This document shows positions 9,201 to 17,138 of a stretch of 64,000 nucleotides of DNA, in pieces (the first letter of the stretch is position 1; each line of letters opens with the position of its first letter). Made by a program: the position numbers and the translations under genes. The DNA is from Mucilaginibacter sp. KACC 22063 (GTDB taxonomy: Bacteria; Bacteroidota; Bacteroidia; Sphingobacteriales; Sphingobacteriaceae), in assembly GCF_028736115.1 (NCBI RefSeq), contig NZ_CP117877.1, forward strand, positions 3,286,001 through 3,350,000. Direction: 5' to 3'. Below the pieces are notes generated by a model that searched no databases, was not told the DNA's origin, and worked only from the letters and a program-made list of their open reading frames with translations.

Positions 9201-9208
9201 CAAATATA
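9201..9208 (-). promoter_or_regulatory. TAnnTTTG -7 box of the CDF transporter
   Basis: Reads TATATTTG on the minus strand, a perfect match, 63 bases before the chosen ATG. Confidence 0.5.
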
Positions 9209-9253
9209 GTATGTATCCCAAACACCATAACAATAATTTAGTTTCCTGCTAAA

Positions 9254-10045
9254 TCACAGTCCCGAGTAATAATCATATCCCCTTTCGGCCCAGTAATCGG
9301 GCGGGCGCTCGTTACTAAAAAACAGCGTGCCAATTCGTTTCAGGTTTTTTATGCCATATTTTACCGGGATAATTAGCCTTAAAGGCGCACCGTGTTCGGG
9401 AGTGATCTGCTGCCCGTTCATTTCATAAGCGAGTAAAGTTTGAGGGTGCAGCATACTGGCCATATCAATGCCAACGTAATATTGCTTATCGGGTGTAACC
9501 AAGCCTGCATATTTATAATCGGCATATGTTTCAAGCCCGGCTTGTTTTAAAAAATCACTGAATTTTACACCACCCCAGTGCATTACCTGGTCCCAGCCTT
9601 CTACGCATTTAAAATCAACCACATGTTCTGTTTTAGGCATCTTTCTGATGTCCTCTATAGATAATGCCCTGGTCTTGCCCTCCAGCCTGACATTTAATTT
9701 CCAGTTTTCTATATCATTTTTATTGTTTAAGCCAACATCTCCGTTCACCCTCGGTGATTTTGCCGCCTGTGCTACAGGGTACGTTTTAGCAAGGTGCTGA
9801 CCTGGTAGTGTTTTACTGAAAACCTGTTCGTTAGTATTTAATATACCACGCAATGTTTTGCGCGTACCGGCTGTTACGCTTTCTTTTTCAAGAGGCTCGT
9901 GGTATAGCCATTCCCAGCCCAATAAGGCAGCAATGCTACCGGCACCAAACGTCAGGAAAGAAAGGAAAGTACGCCTGTTTACCTGTTTATTATTGAAAGG
10001 CTCGCCTTCTTTAAAGCGGTTGATATCTTTATTTTCCTTTTTCAT
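9254..10045 (-). CDS. Tat-exported molybdopterin-dependent oxidoreductase (MsrP/YedY-like)
   Basis: A 263-residue sulfite-oxidase-fold protein. Residues 24-25 are the twin arginine of an RRTFLSFL Tat signal followed by a hydrophobic stretch, so it should be exported folded with its molybdenum cofactor. The fold signature DFKCVEGW carries the presumed Mo-ligand C147, followed by HWGGVKFSDFL and PLRLIIPVKYGIKNLKRI. It overlaps the upstream membrane cytochrome gene by 17 bases. MsrP repairs periplasmic methionine sulfoxide with electrons from MsrQ; whether this enzyme has that substrate is inference from the fold and pairing. Confidence 0.85.
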   Translation of the reverse strand: MKKENKDINRFKEGEPFNNKQVNRRTFLSFLTFGAGSIAALLGWEWLYHEPLEKESVTAGTRKTLRGILNTNEQVFSKTLPGQHLAKTYPVAQAAKSPRVNGDVGLNNKNDIENWKLNVRLEGKTRALSIEDIRKMPKTEHVVDFKCVEGWDQVMHWGGVKFSDFLKQAGLETYADYKYAGLVTPDKQYYVGIDMASMLHPQTLLAYEMNGQQITPEHGAPLRLIIPVKYGIKNLKRIGTLFFSNERPPDYWAERGYDYYSGL

Positions 10046-10796
10046 GGCTTGGGTTAGTGGTTTCGGTAACTGTTTCTGCTACAGGCAAAATAACAGGTAC
10101 GGGTTCAGGGTTAAGCGGTTCTACCGTTGCAGTTGGTGTATCTGCTGTTTCAATAACTTCAAAGCCCGTTATCATTGCCCTAAAATTATTCCATCCGGCT
10201 AATATCACCTGTACAATGTGAACAACAAAGAACAGGCAGTAGCCAATAGTTAACGTAAAATGGATCAGCCTTGCCGTACGGTAGCCGCCAAAGCACCATA
10301 CCAGCCAGTTAAGTTGTGCCGGCTTATAGATGCTTAAACCGGTTAACAGCGACCCTATACCAAAAATCACGATTGCACTATAGGCAATGCGTTGAGCTGC
10401 ATTGTATTTTAATTGTTCGGGAGCAGTTTTGCGTAAATGTAAATCATGCAATACTACCAACCATGCCTCTTTCCATGAATGTTTATCCGGCAACAGGTAA
10501 CGCCACTCACCCGACAGCAGCGTGTATAATACGTAAGCGAAACCATTGATAAAAAACAACCACATAAACACAAAGTGAAACGCCATACCTTCGGCAAGGC
10601 GATGGTTAATATTCAGCTTGTTATAAAACCACTGCGGAAAAAATTTAAATACCTGCGTTCCGAACAACTTTATAGCATAAGGATCATATGCCCAATAAAT
10701 GAGCAGGCCGCTCCATATCATAATGGCTAGCAGCGGAAAATTGAACCAATGAAACCAGCGTATAGCTAATGGGTGCTTTTCAATAATACGCTTCAT
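10029..10796 (-). CDS. Cytochrome b561-type membrane subunit, partner of the MsrP-like enzyme
   Basis: A 255-residue integral membrane protein with about four hydrophobic helices and histidines placed as haem ligands (HPLAIRWFHWFNFPLL in helix 1; AEGMAFHFVFMW in helix 2; LIHFTLTIGYCLFFVVHIVQVIL in the last). This resembles hydrogenase/formate dehydrogenase b-type cytochromes, not the MsrQ ferric-reductase fold. It likely passes quinol electrons to the exported molybdoenzyme encoded directly downstream. The tail after residue 225 is Pro/Thr/Glu-rich. Confidence 0.75.
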   Translation of the reverse strand: MKRIIEKHPLAIRWFHWFNFPLLAIMIWSGLLIYWAYDPYAIKLFGTQVFKFFPQWFYNKLNINHRLAEGMAFHFVFMWLFFINGFAYVLYTLLSGEWRYLLPDKHSWKEAWLVVLHDLHLRKTAPEQLKYNAAQRIAYSAIVIFGIGSLLTGLSIYKPAQLNWLVWCFGGYRTARLIHFTLTIGYCLFFVVHIVQVILAGWNNFRAMITGFEVIETADTPTATVEPLNPEPVPVILPVAETVTETTNPSHEKGK

Positions 10797-10926
10797 ATAT
10801 TAATGATAATAAGGTTGAACTTCTGGCGCATATTCATATCGTTAATCTATATACGGCAAAACCTGTCATTAGGTGCTGAACATATATAAATTTAATCAGA
10901 CTTGACTTTATTTATCTGATACCAGC

Positions 10927-10960
10927 AAAAAAAGAGACTGTCTCAAAAGTGAGGCAACCT
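10927..10960. repeat. GAGAC-T-GTCTC palindrome, probable decayed terminator
   Basis: A perfect 11-base palindrome (10934-10944) after a run of A, followed by a partly complementary GAGGC...CTGCTTTT. Its core closely matches the arm of the hairpin at 15916-15982. The remainder of the 290-base gap before the lipoprotein gene is AT-rich with no recognisable gene. Confidence 0.4.
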
Positions 10961-11086
10961 GCTTTTATTCAAAAATCTGAATGCCGGTTTAATATTTATT
11001 AACAGTTATTTTTATTTGATAGTAAAATGCAATGATTGTTATATTGTAATCCTAATTTAAATAAGGTAACCTAAATCAAAAACATC

Positions 11087-12589
11087 ATGAATCAAAAAAT
11101 TTACCTACTTCTATTTGCATGTTTAGTAATCGCGTCATGTAAAAAATCAACAGATTTTGAATCGCTTGAAAATCAGACAAACACAACAAGTTCCTCTAAA
11201 CGTACAATAAATGGTACCCCTACTCCGCAATTTGAATGGGAAAATGCAGATTTCATGCCCATGCCTTCAGGTAGTGGGCAGGTTACAGTGCCGTGGGGTT
11301 CAGGAGCAAGCAGACAGATCGCTCCTGAAATATTACTTGACTATAAGAAGATTGACGGATGGGAATTGGTTTACAATACCTTTAATACCTCAAACATTCC
11401 AGACAACCTTTATTTTGTTCTTTATAATAAGTACCGGGGATTGTTAAGAATGTATTTGTATATTCCGTCTGGTGCTAATTTTATTAACTCATCTAATATT
11501 GTTCATACTTTAGGCATCGAGGGTAGTTATTTAGGAAGCTCTCCCATTATGAACTTTGGTGATCAAACCATCGTTAATTTAAATAATAATAGCCCATTTG
11601 CATCTGAAGTATTGCAATATCAAGCTGCACCAGCTACATGGTATGCATTTCAATATGAGTTGGCTTACGATAAAAATCTTAAGGATCAGGATTATCAGAA
11701 ACTAAGATTTTCTTGGCCTGTAAAAGCAAATCAAATTACTTCTGTGACGTTAAACGGTGTGCAGAAAGGCACCTTAGATGGCAATATGAATGTTCCGTCT
11801 ACAAATTTAACAATAAGCTCTTCTGTAAGTTCAACAAACGCAAATGTTATTATCAATGGTAACAGCGATGTCGAGAAAGCAAAACCTTCATTAACTACTA
11901 CCATTTTCAATTCACTTAAAGACTTAGTCACAAAAAAACTTACGTCTTTGGCTACGGGTTTTGTAAGTAATATATTTAGTGGGATTTTTGGTGGAAAAAG
12001 TGGTAGCAGCGATGATGTTGTTCATTTGAAAATGAATTCTACCTTACAATTAACAGGTACATTGTCTTCTAATTTCCTGGTTTCATCTACTGGCCTTAGT
12101 ATTCCAGGCTATGACCAAACCTTCACTCCCGGATTTATACCTAACTTCAACGGAAAGCTTGGTGTATTTTACTTAAATAATGTACCAACAGTTAATGAAG
12201 TTTTATACAAAATACCTCAAACAGGGCCTAATGGAGAACAATTGGTTCCTAAGAATGAATATGTATACACACCCGACATGTCTTCCATTAATCCTGTTTA
12301 TAATCCTGATCTGCTTAATATAGCTGACATACAAAACTTTAGGACAGAAGTTGTAGTAGTGAATTCGGATATGTACCAGATAGATGGTAATCTTGAGACT
12401 ATTGGAAACCTACAATATAAAACAGGCTCCAGTGTTGTTTCAAGAGATCAGAGCGCTGGCGTAGTTGGCATACGGGTAATTTTTGATGTAGTACCTAAAA
12501 ACGGAGCCACAAAATCAGTTATTGTTAAAACTTTTGCTTGTAACCTTAGCCGGTCAGAAGGTGGTTATCCAGGTGGGGATGTTAACTAA
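11087..12589 (+). CDS. Uncharacterised lipoprotein
   Basis: A 500-residue protein that I do not recognise. It opens with a lipoprotein signal peptide (MNQKIYLLLFACLVIASC) giving a lipidated C18, so it should sit in the outer or inner membrane facing out. The mature part is rich in Ser, Thr, Asn and Gly, with a low-complexity Gly/Ser stretch near residues 300-310 and no visible catalytic motif. Base composition looks lower in GC than its neighbours and codons are noticeably A/T-ending, which may indicate a later acquisition. It stands alone, ended by the terminator at 12649. Confidence 0.8.
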   Translation: MNQKIYLLLFACLVIASCKKSTDFESLENQTNTTSSSKRTINGTPTPQFEWENADFMPMPSGSGQVTVPWGSGASRQIAPEILLDYKKIDGWELVYNTFNTSNIPDNLYFVLYNKYRGLLRMYLYIPSGANFINSSNIVHTLGIEGSYLGSSPIMNFGDQTIVNLNNNSPFASEVLQYQAAPATWYAFQYELAYDKNLKDQDYQKLRFSWPVKANQITSVTLNGVQKGTLDGNMNVPSTNLTISSSVSSTNANVIINGNSDVEKAKPSLTTTIFNSLKDLVTKKLTSLATGFVSNIFSGIFGGKSGSSDDVVHLKMNSTLQLTGTLSSNFLVSSTGLSIPGYDQTFTPGFIPNFNGKLGVFYLNNVPTVNEVLYKIPQTGPNGEQLVPKNEYVYTPDMSSINPVYNPDLLNIADIQNFRTEVVVVNSDMYQIDGNLETIGNLQYKTGSSVVSRDQSAGVVGIRVIFDVVPKNGATKSVIVKTFACNLSRSEGGYPGGDVN

Positions 12590-12648
12590 GTTTGACATAT
12601 TTAAATAAATCGCTTATAGTTGATCAGCAATTTATTTATAATAACAAC

Positions 12649-12682
12649 AAAAAAGGCGTCTAAATACTCTAACGCCTTTTTT
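12649..12682. terminator. Bidirectional terminator between convergent genes
   Basis: Perfect 11-base inverted repeat AAAAAAGGCGT / ACGCCTTTTTT with a 12-base loop and a T-run on both strands. It serves the lipoprotein gene and the flavin-fold gene. Confidence 0.85.
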
Positions 12683-12699
12683 GTTAATGCGGTGTTGGT

Positions 12700-13236
12700 T
12701 TACAGGACTAATTTACCTTCAATAGAGTCATCAAGGGTTTTGCCTAATACCGCACCAATAGTTTGTTTGGCAAATGCAACTGCGTTACCATGCTTGTTGT
12801 CCCAGTAATAACCTTCTGTTGGTTCTACTTTAACAACGCTGATACGCGGATCGTCTTCACCCTCCGTAAACCATGTTTTTAAAATAGGTTCCCATAGTTC
12901 TTTGATCTTCTCTTTATCGTCGCTTATTTCTGCTAAGCCATAAATGTTAAGGAAATCTGAATGCGCCGAGCCCTGAAATAGTAAGTGAACAAATGGATCA
13001 ACGCCTATTTCTTCATTTTTGTGGCTGTCTTTTGCGCTTAAAAACCAAAAATTGCCTTCGTCGTCAATTTTTTGAATAGACATTGGGCGTACTGATAATG
13101 GAATACCTGTTTTGATATTGGTGATAAAGAAGCATGATTTTGCAGTTTCTGCAAGCTCTTTTATTTTTTTATTTGCTTCAGCACCTTCCAGGTTCTGAAA
13201 ATTGTCTTCCGGTTGATTTTGATTAATGCTGTCCAT
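12700..13236 (-). CDS. Pyridoxamine 5'-phosphate oxidase-family (general stress 26-like) protein
   Basis: A 178-residue protein with the split-barrel flavin-binding fold of the general stress protein 26 group. Recognisable blocks are SCFFITNIKTGIPLSVRPMS, GNFWFLSAKDSHK, VHLLFQGSAHSDFLNIYG and the C-terminal EPTEGYYWD. Such proteins bind FMN or FAD and are associated with stress; an actual oxidase activity is not established. The gene is monocistronic, between a shared terminator and the nuclease gene upstream. Confidence 0.8.
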   Translation of the reverse strand: MDSINQNQPEDNFQNLEGAEANKKIKELAETAKSCFFITNIKTGIPLSVRPMSIQKIDDEGNFWFLSAKDSHKNEEIGVDPFVHLLFQGSAHSDFLNIYGLAEISDDKEKIKELWEPILKTWFTEGEDDPRISVVKVEPTEGYYWDNKHGNAVAFAKQTIGAVLGKTLDDSIEGKLVL

Positions 13237-13317
13237 AATAGTTTTTGTATCGGTAAATGTTATATAATAACCAAAAAGAAACTATATTGTGTGCAAATAA
13301 ATTTAATTAGTTAGAAA

Positions 13318-14700
13318 TTAACTCACTAATACATTTGCACCAAAATGGATCTTTTTGTGGGGATACCTTTCGGCATAACTTACTACCATATTACGGATAT
13401 AATCATTGCCGGGATAAGGTGTCAGGTTATTTTTTAGCTGGTCAATAGTATCCACATCAAAGTAATGTGACACATAGCCCATTCCATAAAAACGGCCCTC
13501 TTCAATTAAGATACAGCTATGCTCATCGTCATGCCGGCCTTCATCACGTATAGCAAATGTTGGTAGCGCAGTTTTTAAACTTTCTATCGCATTGGCAACC
13601 TTACTATTGTAGATTTCTACAGACTCGTGACCCTCGCATGCGCATTGACTGCCGTTTACACCTATGCAAGGCTGATCGTTTTTTTGTATGAAGCAGAATT
13701 TAGGGCAAAGTTCAAACTCTTCAATCAGGCGGTTTAACAAACTGCGGCCTTCAAAAAGCGATCCGCAACTGTAAACGGGAGCGCTATACTTACGGCGCTT
13801 GTCAACCGCCAGGCGCATGTAGCCGCGCTGGTCCTCATACAAATAAAGCCCATAAGCAAACTCCATGTTTTTTTGCGAACGGTTGTAGGCTGGCCATAAG
13901 CGTTTAATTTCAATAGCTTCGGTAACAAAAGCCATGAGTTCGTTACCGCATTCCTGAAAGGTGATACGATGGATATTACGCATAAACTCCTGTCGCTGAT
14001 AACCCGAATTGTTACCCGTGAAATGACTGCAAACGCGTTTTTTAATATTTACCGCCTTACCAACATAAATTACTTTGCCTTTGGCATCATGAAAATAATA
14101 AACGCCAGGTGTATATGGCAACCGGTCTATATCGCTTTTGGGTAGGTTTGAAGGCAATACCTGTTCGCGAGAGCGTTGTTTTAGCGCCTGTTTAATATGA
14201 TTATCCGTATCGCTGTTAAGCAATAAAGTGAACAAGATAGCTGTAGCTTCTGCATCACCGGCTGCGCGGTGGCGCGCCGCGTTTGGTATGCTGAGGTGAT
14301 TACAAAGTTTCCCTAATCCATAAGAAGGCAACCCCGGCAATATTTTACGGCTAAGCCGCACTGTACATAGCTTATTACATTGCAGATCATATCCTGCCGC
14401 GGATAAATGATGCCTTAGAAATGAATAATCGAAGTTTACATTGTGGGCTACAAAGATCTTGTCGTGCAGCAGTTGGTAAATTTCTGGCGCAACAGTTTTG
14501 AAATATGGCGCCCCCTCCACCATATCGTTAGTGATACCGGTAAGCGCGCTAATGTAAATCGGTATCTCGCGGCTGGGATTAATTAGTGTTTCGTATCGTT
14601 TAACTACTTTTTCACCATCATGTATGCAAATGGCAATTTCAGTAATACCATTTGCGCTTGCGTGCCCCCCTGTAGTTTCAATATCGACAATTGCATACAT
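13318..14700 (-). CDS. DnaQ-type exonuclease fused to a UvrC/Cho-like GIY-YIG endonuclease
   Basis: A 460-residue two-nuclease fusion. Residues 1-165 are a DEDDh exonuclease (D6 and E8 in VDIETTG, D91 in HNVNFD, H144 and D149 in the last motif). Residues about 196-276 are a GIY-YIG domain (GVYYFHDAKGKVIYVGKA, R222, E262). A cluster of cysteines at 332, 336, 345, 353 and 355 matches the segment that holds a 4Fe-4S cluster in UvrC proteins. The UvrBC-binding and RNase H-like parts of UvrC are absent, so a Cho-like incision enzyme coupled to 3'-5' degradation is inferred. Monocistronic. Confidence 0.85.
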   Translation of the reverse strand: MYAIVDIETTGGHASANGITEIAICIHDGEKVVKRYETLINPSREIPIYISALTGITNDMVEGAPYFKTVAPEIYQLLHDKIFVAHNVNFDYSFLRHHLSAAGYDLQCNKLCTVRLSRKILPGLPSYGLGKLCNHLSIPNAARHRAAGDAEATAILFTLLLNSDTDNHIKQALKQRSREQVLPSNLPKSDIDRLPYTPGVYYFHDAKGKVIYVGKAVNIKKRVCSHFTGNNSGYQRQEFMRNIHRITFQECGNELMAFVTEAIEIKRLWPAYNRSQKNMEFAYGLYLYEDQRGYMRLAVDKRRKYSAPVYSCGSLFEGRSLLNRLIEEFELCPKFCFIQKNDQPCIGVNGSQCACEGHESVEIYNSKVANAIESLKTALPTFAIRDEGRHDDEHSCILIEEGRFYGMGYVSHYFDVDTIDQLKNNLTPYPGNDYIRNMVVSYAERYPHKKIHFGANVLVS

Positions 14701-14720
14701 ATCCCGCTATACCTTTCACA

Positions 14721-14728
14721 CAAATATA
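14721..14728 (-). promoter_or_regulatory. TAnnTTTG -7 box of the nuclease fusion gene
   Basis: Reads TATATTTG on the minus strand, a perfect match, 20 bases before the ATG at 14700. Confidence 0.55.
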
Positions 14729-14803
14729 ATTAATTGCTAATAATATTAGTCAAATATTACGGAAATAATTATTCTTAAATGAGGATAATTGCCGGTGGGT
14801 ATC

Positions 14804-15220
14804 CTATTGTTGCAATAACCTTAATGTTTTTTCATCTGCATCGCCACCAAAGTACTTATCCAACACGCTTGCAAATACAGGATCGGCTCCGGGCACCTGC
14901 GAAAATAAAGTCATAGAGGATTGCAGTTTCATATCGTCGGGCGTGCCGAATACCTGGTGCGCATCATTACCCGGAAGTTGAAGTAACGCTTTACAGATCT
15001 TTATCAACCTTTCTGATAAAACAGTATCACGCAGGTATTCCTCTGCTTCATTCAGGTCTTTTATACCATAATACCTTGATGCTTCGCTGAATCCTAAGCC
15101 CTTTAACTGCGGAAATATATACCACATCCAATGGCTGCGTTTACGGCCGTTTTTAATTTCACTAAGCGCAGTATCATAATCACGTTTCTGCGCATCTAAA
15201 AATCGTTTTAAGGTTTCCAT
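14804..15220 (-). CDS. DUF1810 family protein
   Basis: A 138-residue protein matching the DUF1810 pattern: RFLDAQKRDYDTALSEIKNG, then the invariant SHWMWYIFPQLKGLG, SRYYGI near residue 50, and VFGTPDDMKLQSSMTLF. The family is widespread and of unknown biochemical role. The start ATG at 15220 gives the usual full length. It is a single gene, and its neighbours do not suggest a role. Confidence 0.85.
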   Translation of the reverse strand: METLKRFLDAQKRDYDTALSEIKNGRKRSHWMWYIFPQLKGLGFSEASRYYGIKDLNEAEEYLRDTVLSERLIKICKALLQLPGNDAHQVFGTPDDMKLQSSMTLFSQVPGADPVFASVLDKYFGGDADEKTLRLLQQ

Positions 15221-15347
15221 ACTCTTAAAATAGGATTGCCTTTAAATTGTTCGTGCGGTTAACGCTTAAAAAAAATTGATAAGCAGGCAACCCCAATGTA
15301 GATATAACAGTAATAACAATAAATAACATTCAAAAAACTGCCATCAC

Positions 15348-15887
15348 ATGAACAAATTAAAATTTATAGCAGGGGCTTTTGCTGTAAGCGCATTACTGTT
15401 ATCAAGCCTTAAATCAAACGCACAAACAACAGAGGCCGGTAAATTTCAGTTTGCTATAGGCCCTAACATCAGCATCCCGACAGGCGATGTAAAACCGTTT
15501 TCCGGCTTTTCGCTTGGTGGTACAGGCCGTTTACAATATGGTGTCACCAACAACTTTGCGGTAACACTGTCTACCGGTGGCGACCACTTTTTTGCCAAGA
15601 AAGTTCCGGGTACAGACAGAAGATACAGCAGCTACGGACTTATCCCTGTTAAGGCTGGTGTGAAATTTTTTGTTGTGCCTAATGTGTACATAGCCGGTGA
15701 GGCTGGTGCAGGATGGGAAGTTCTGGAAAAAGGTTTTTTCTCTAACGGTCAGCGGAAATTTGTGGTTGAGCCGGCTGTTGGCTATGCTACCCGCCGTTGG
15801 GATGTAAGCTTACGATACGAGAGCGCTACCGGAGAGCACTATAACTACGGTTTATTTGGCTTGAGACTGGGATATGCCATATTTTAA
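15348..15887 (+). CDS. Outer-membrane beta-barrel protein
   Basis: A 179-residue secreted protein with a clear signal peptide ending SNAQ (about residue 26). The mature part alternates polar and hydrophobic residues with Gly-rich turns (IGPNISIPTGDV, SFGG-type turns) and ends in an aromatic-rich strand LFGLRLGYAIF, typical of small eight-stranded outer-membrane barrels common in Bacteroidota. No specific function can be assigned. It is followed by a strong hairpin terminator. Confidence 0.8.
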   Translation: MNKLKFIAGAFAVSALLLSSLKSNAQTTEAGKFQFAIGPNISIPTGDVKPFSGFSLGGTGRLQYGVTNNFAVTLSTGGDHFFAKKVPGTDRRYSSYGLIPVKAGVKFFVVPNVYIAGEAGAGWEVLEKGFFSNGQRKFVVEPAVGYATRRWDVSLRYESATGEHYNYGLFGLRLGYAIF

Positions 15888-15915
15888 GCCGCATTGTTTT
15901 TAGAGAATCGTGTAC

Positions 15916-15982
15916 AAAAAGAACAGTCTCAAACTTCAAATGGCTAAATAGCATTACCATTGTTTTGAGACTGTTCTTTTTT
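15916..15982. terminator. Long-stem bidirectional terminator
   Basis: Arms AAAAAGAACAGTCTCAAA and TTTGAGACTGTTCTTTTT form a stem of about 18 base pairs around a loop of about 30 bases, with T-runs on both outer sides. It separates the beta-barrel gene and pyrF, which converge. Confidence 0.75.
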
Positions 15983-16044
15983 ACATGATTCTGTTATGCG
16001 GAATCATGTTTATACAACTGCCAGCAACGTGTACCTGTTGAGGC

Positions 16045-16878
16045 TCAAATAATCCCTGCTTTTTCTAACTCGGCAGCCATTTGCTGTTGCAGTTTTAACG
16101 CTTCGGCGCGTGCTGATTCGGCAAAATCTTCACCGCTTGATGCATAAATAATTGATCTTGAAGAATTAATAAGCAGTCCGCAATCTTTAGTCATACCATA
16201 ACGGCAAACATCTTCAAGGCTCCCCCCCTGGGCACCAACTCCGGGTACCAGTAAAAAGTTATCAGGGGCATGTTTACGTATGGTTGTAAACTCCTCTCCT
16301 TTAGTTGCGCCTACTACAAACATCATGCGGTCTGCACCGGCCCAGGTATTGGCTTTCTGAATAACGGTTTCGTATAAATGACCGTCGCCTGTATTTAGAT
16401 ATTGGAAGTCCTTGCTGCCCGTTGATGAGGTAAGCGCAAGCAGGATCACCCATTTACCCTCATATTTTAGATACGGTGTTACGCTGTCATTCCCCATATA
16501 GGGTGTAATGGTAATCGCGTCAAAGCTCATTCCGCTGGCTTCCTCGTTAAAAAAAGCCTGTGCATATTGGTCGCTGGTATTGCCAATATCACCTCTTTTA
16601 GCATCTATAATGCTCAGGCAATCTTTAGGCAGGTACTGGTAAGTGCCGATCAAGCTTTGTAAACCTTTTAAACCGCGGCTCTCATAAAAGGCAGCATTAG
16701 GCTTGTAAGCAACGCACAAATCTTTAGTGGCATCAATAATGCGTTTGTTAAATTCCAATACAGGATCAGCATAATTCAATAAAAAAGAAGGTATTTTGCT
16801 GATATCGGTATCAAGGCCTACACACAAGAATGATTGTTTTTGACGTATTTGCTGAATGAGCTGTTGACGGGAAAGCAT
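16045..16878 (-). CDS. pyrF: Orotidine 5'-phosphate decarboxylase (type 2)
   Basis: Decarboxylates OMP to UMP, the last step of pyrimidine synthesis. The 277-residue protein shows the active-site run [13 protein letters not shown], the N-terminal FLCVGLDTD, and the phosphate-binding [11 protein letters not shown]. The length and the KPNAAFYE block mark the longer subfamily 2 enzyme, not the E. coli type of about 240 residues. It is transcribed away from rho with a 260-base AT-rich spacer between. Confidence 0.95.
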   Translation of the reverse strand: MLSRQQLIQQIRQKQSFLCVGLDTDISKIPSFLLNYADPVLEFNKRIIDATKDLCVAYKPNAAFYESRGLKGLQSLIGTYQYLPKDCLSIIDAKRGDIGNTSDQYAQAFFNEEASGMSFDAITITPYMGNDSVTPYLKYEGKWVILLALTSSTGSKDFQYLNTGDGHLYETVIQKANTWAGADRMMFVVGATKGEEFTTIRKHAPDNFLLVPGVGAQGGSLEDVCRYGMTKDCGLLINSSRSIIYASSGEDFAESARAEALKLQQQMAAELEKAGII

Positions 16879-16986
16879 TTTTTATTTTTTTTCGAAGCCA
16901 AAAAAACTAAAAATAACCCGAAGTGTTATCCGAATGTATATATTTTTCAAAAATTTTGATTTTATATATATATTAATTACAATTGC

Positions 16987-17028
16987 ATCGTTTTCCTGAC
17001 AAAAGTTTTCTTGTATCTGAGAAACGAT
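16987..17028 (+). other. Possible hairpin in the rho upstream region
   Basis: ATCGTTTTC (16987-16995) faces GAAACGAT (17021-17028) across a loop of about 25 bases, in an AT-rich 260-base region with no gene. It may be part of a rho leader or simply spacer; no other signal was seen here. Confidence 0.25.
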
Positions 17029-17138
17029 AAAATTACCCGGTACAGATTTACAAATTAACTTGACTTAGCATTTCGCTGAGTAAAAATTGTGGGCAAACTT
17101 CTTAACAATATTATCCCTTTTGAATTATAATTCCTCTC

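Noticed and set aside
10927-10960. GAGACTGTCTCAAAA resembling an insertion-sequence end
   Set aside because: There is no transposase, no partner end and no target duplication; the core matches a hairpin terminator at 15916-15982, so a decayed terminator fits better.
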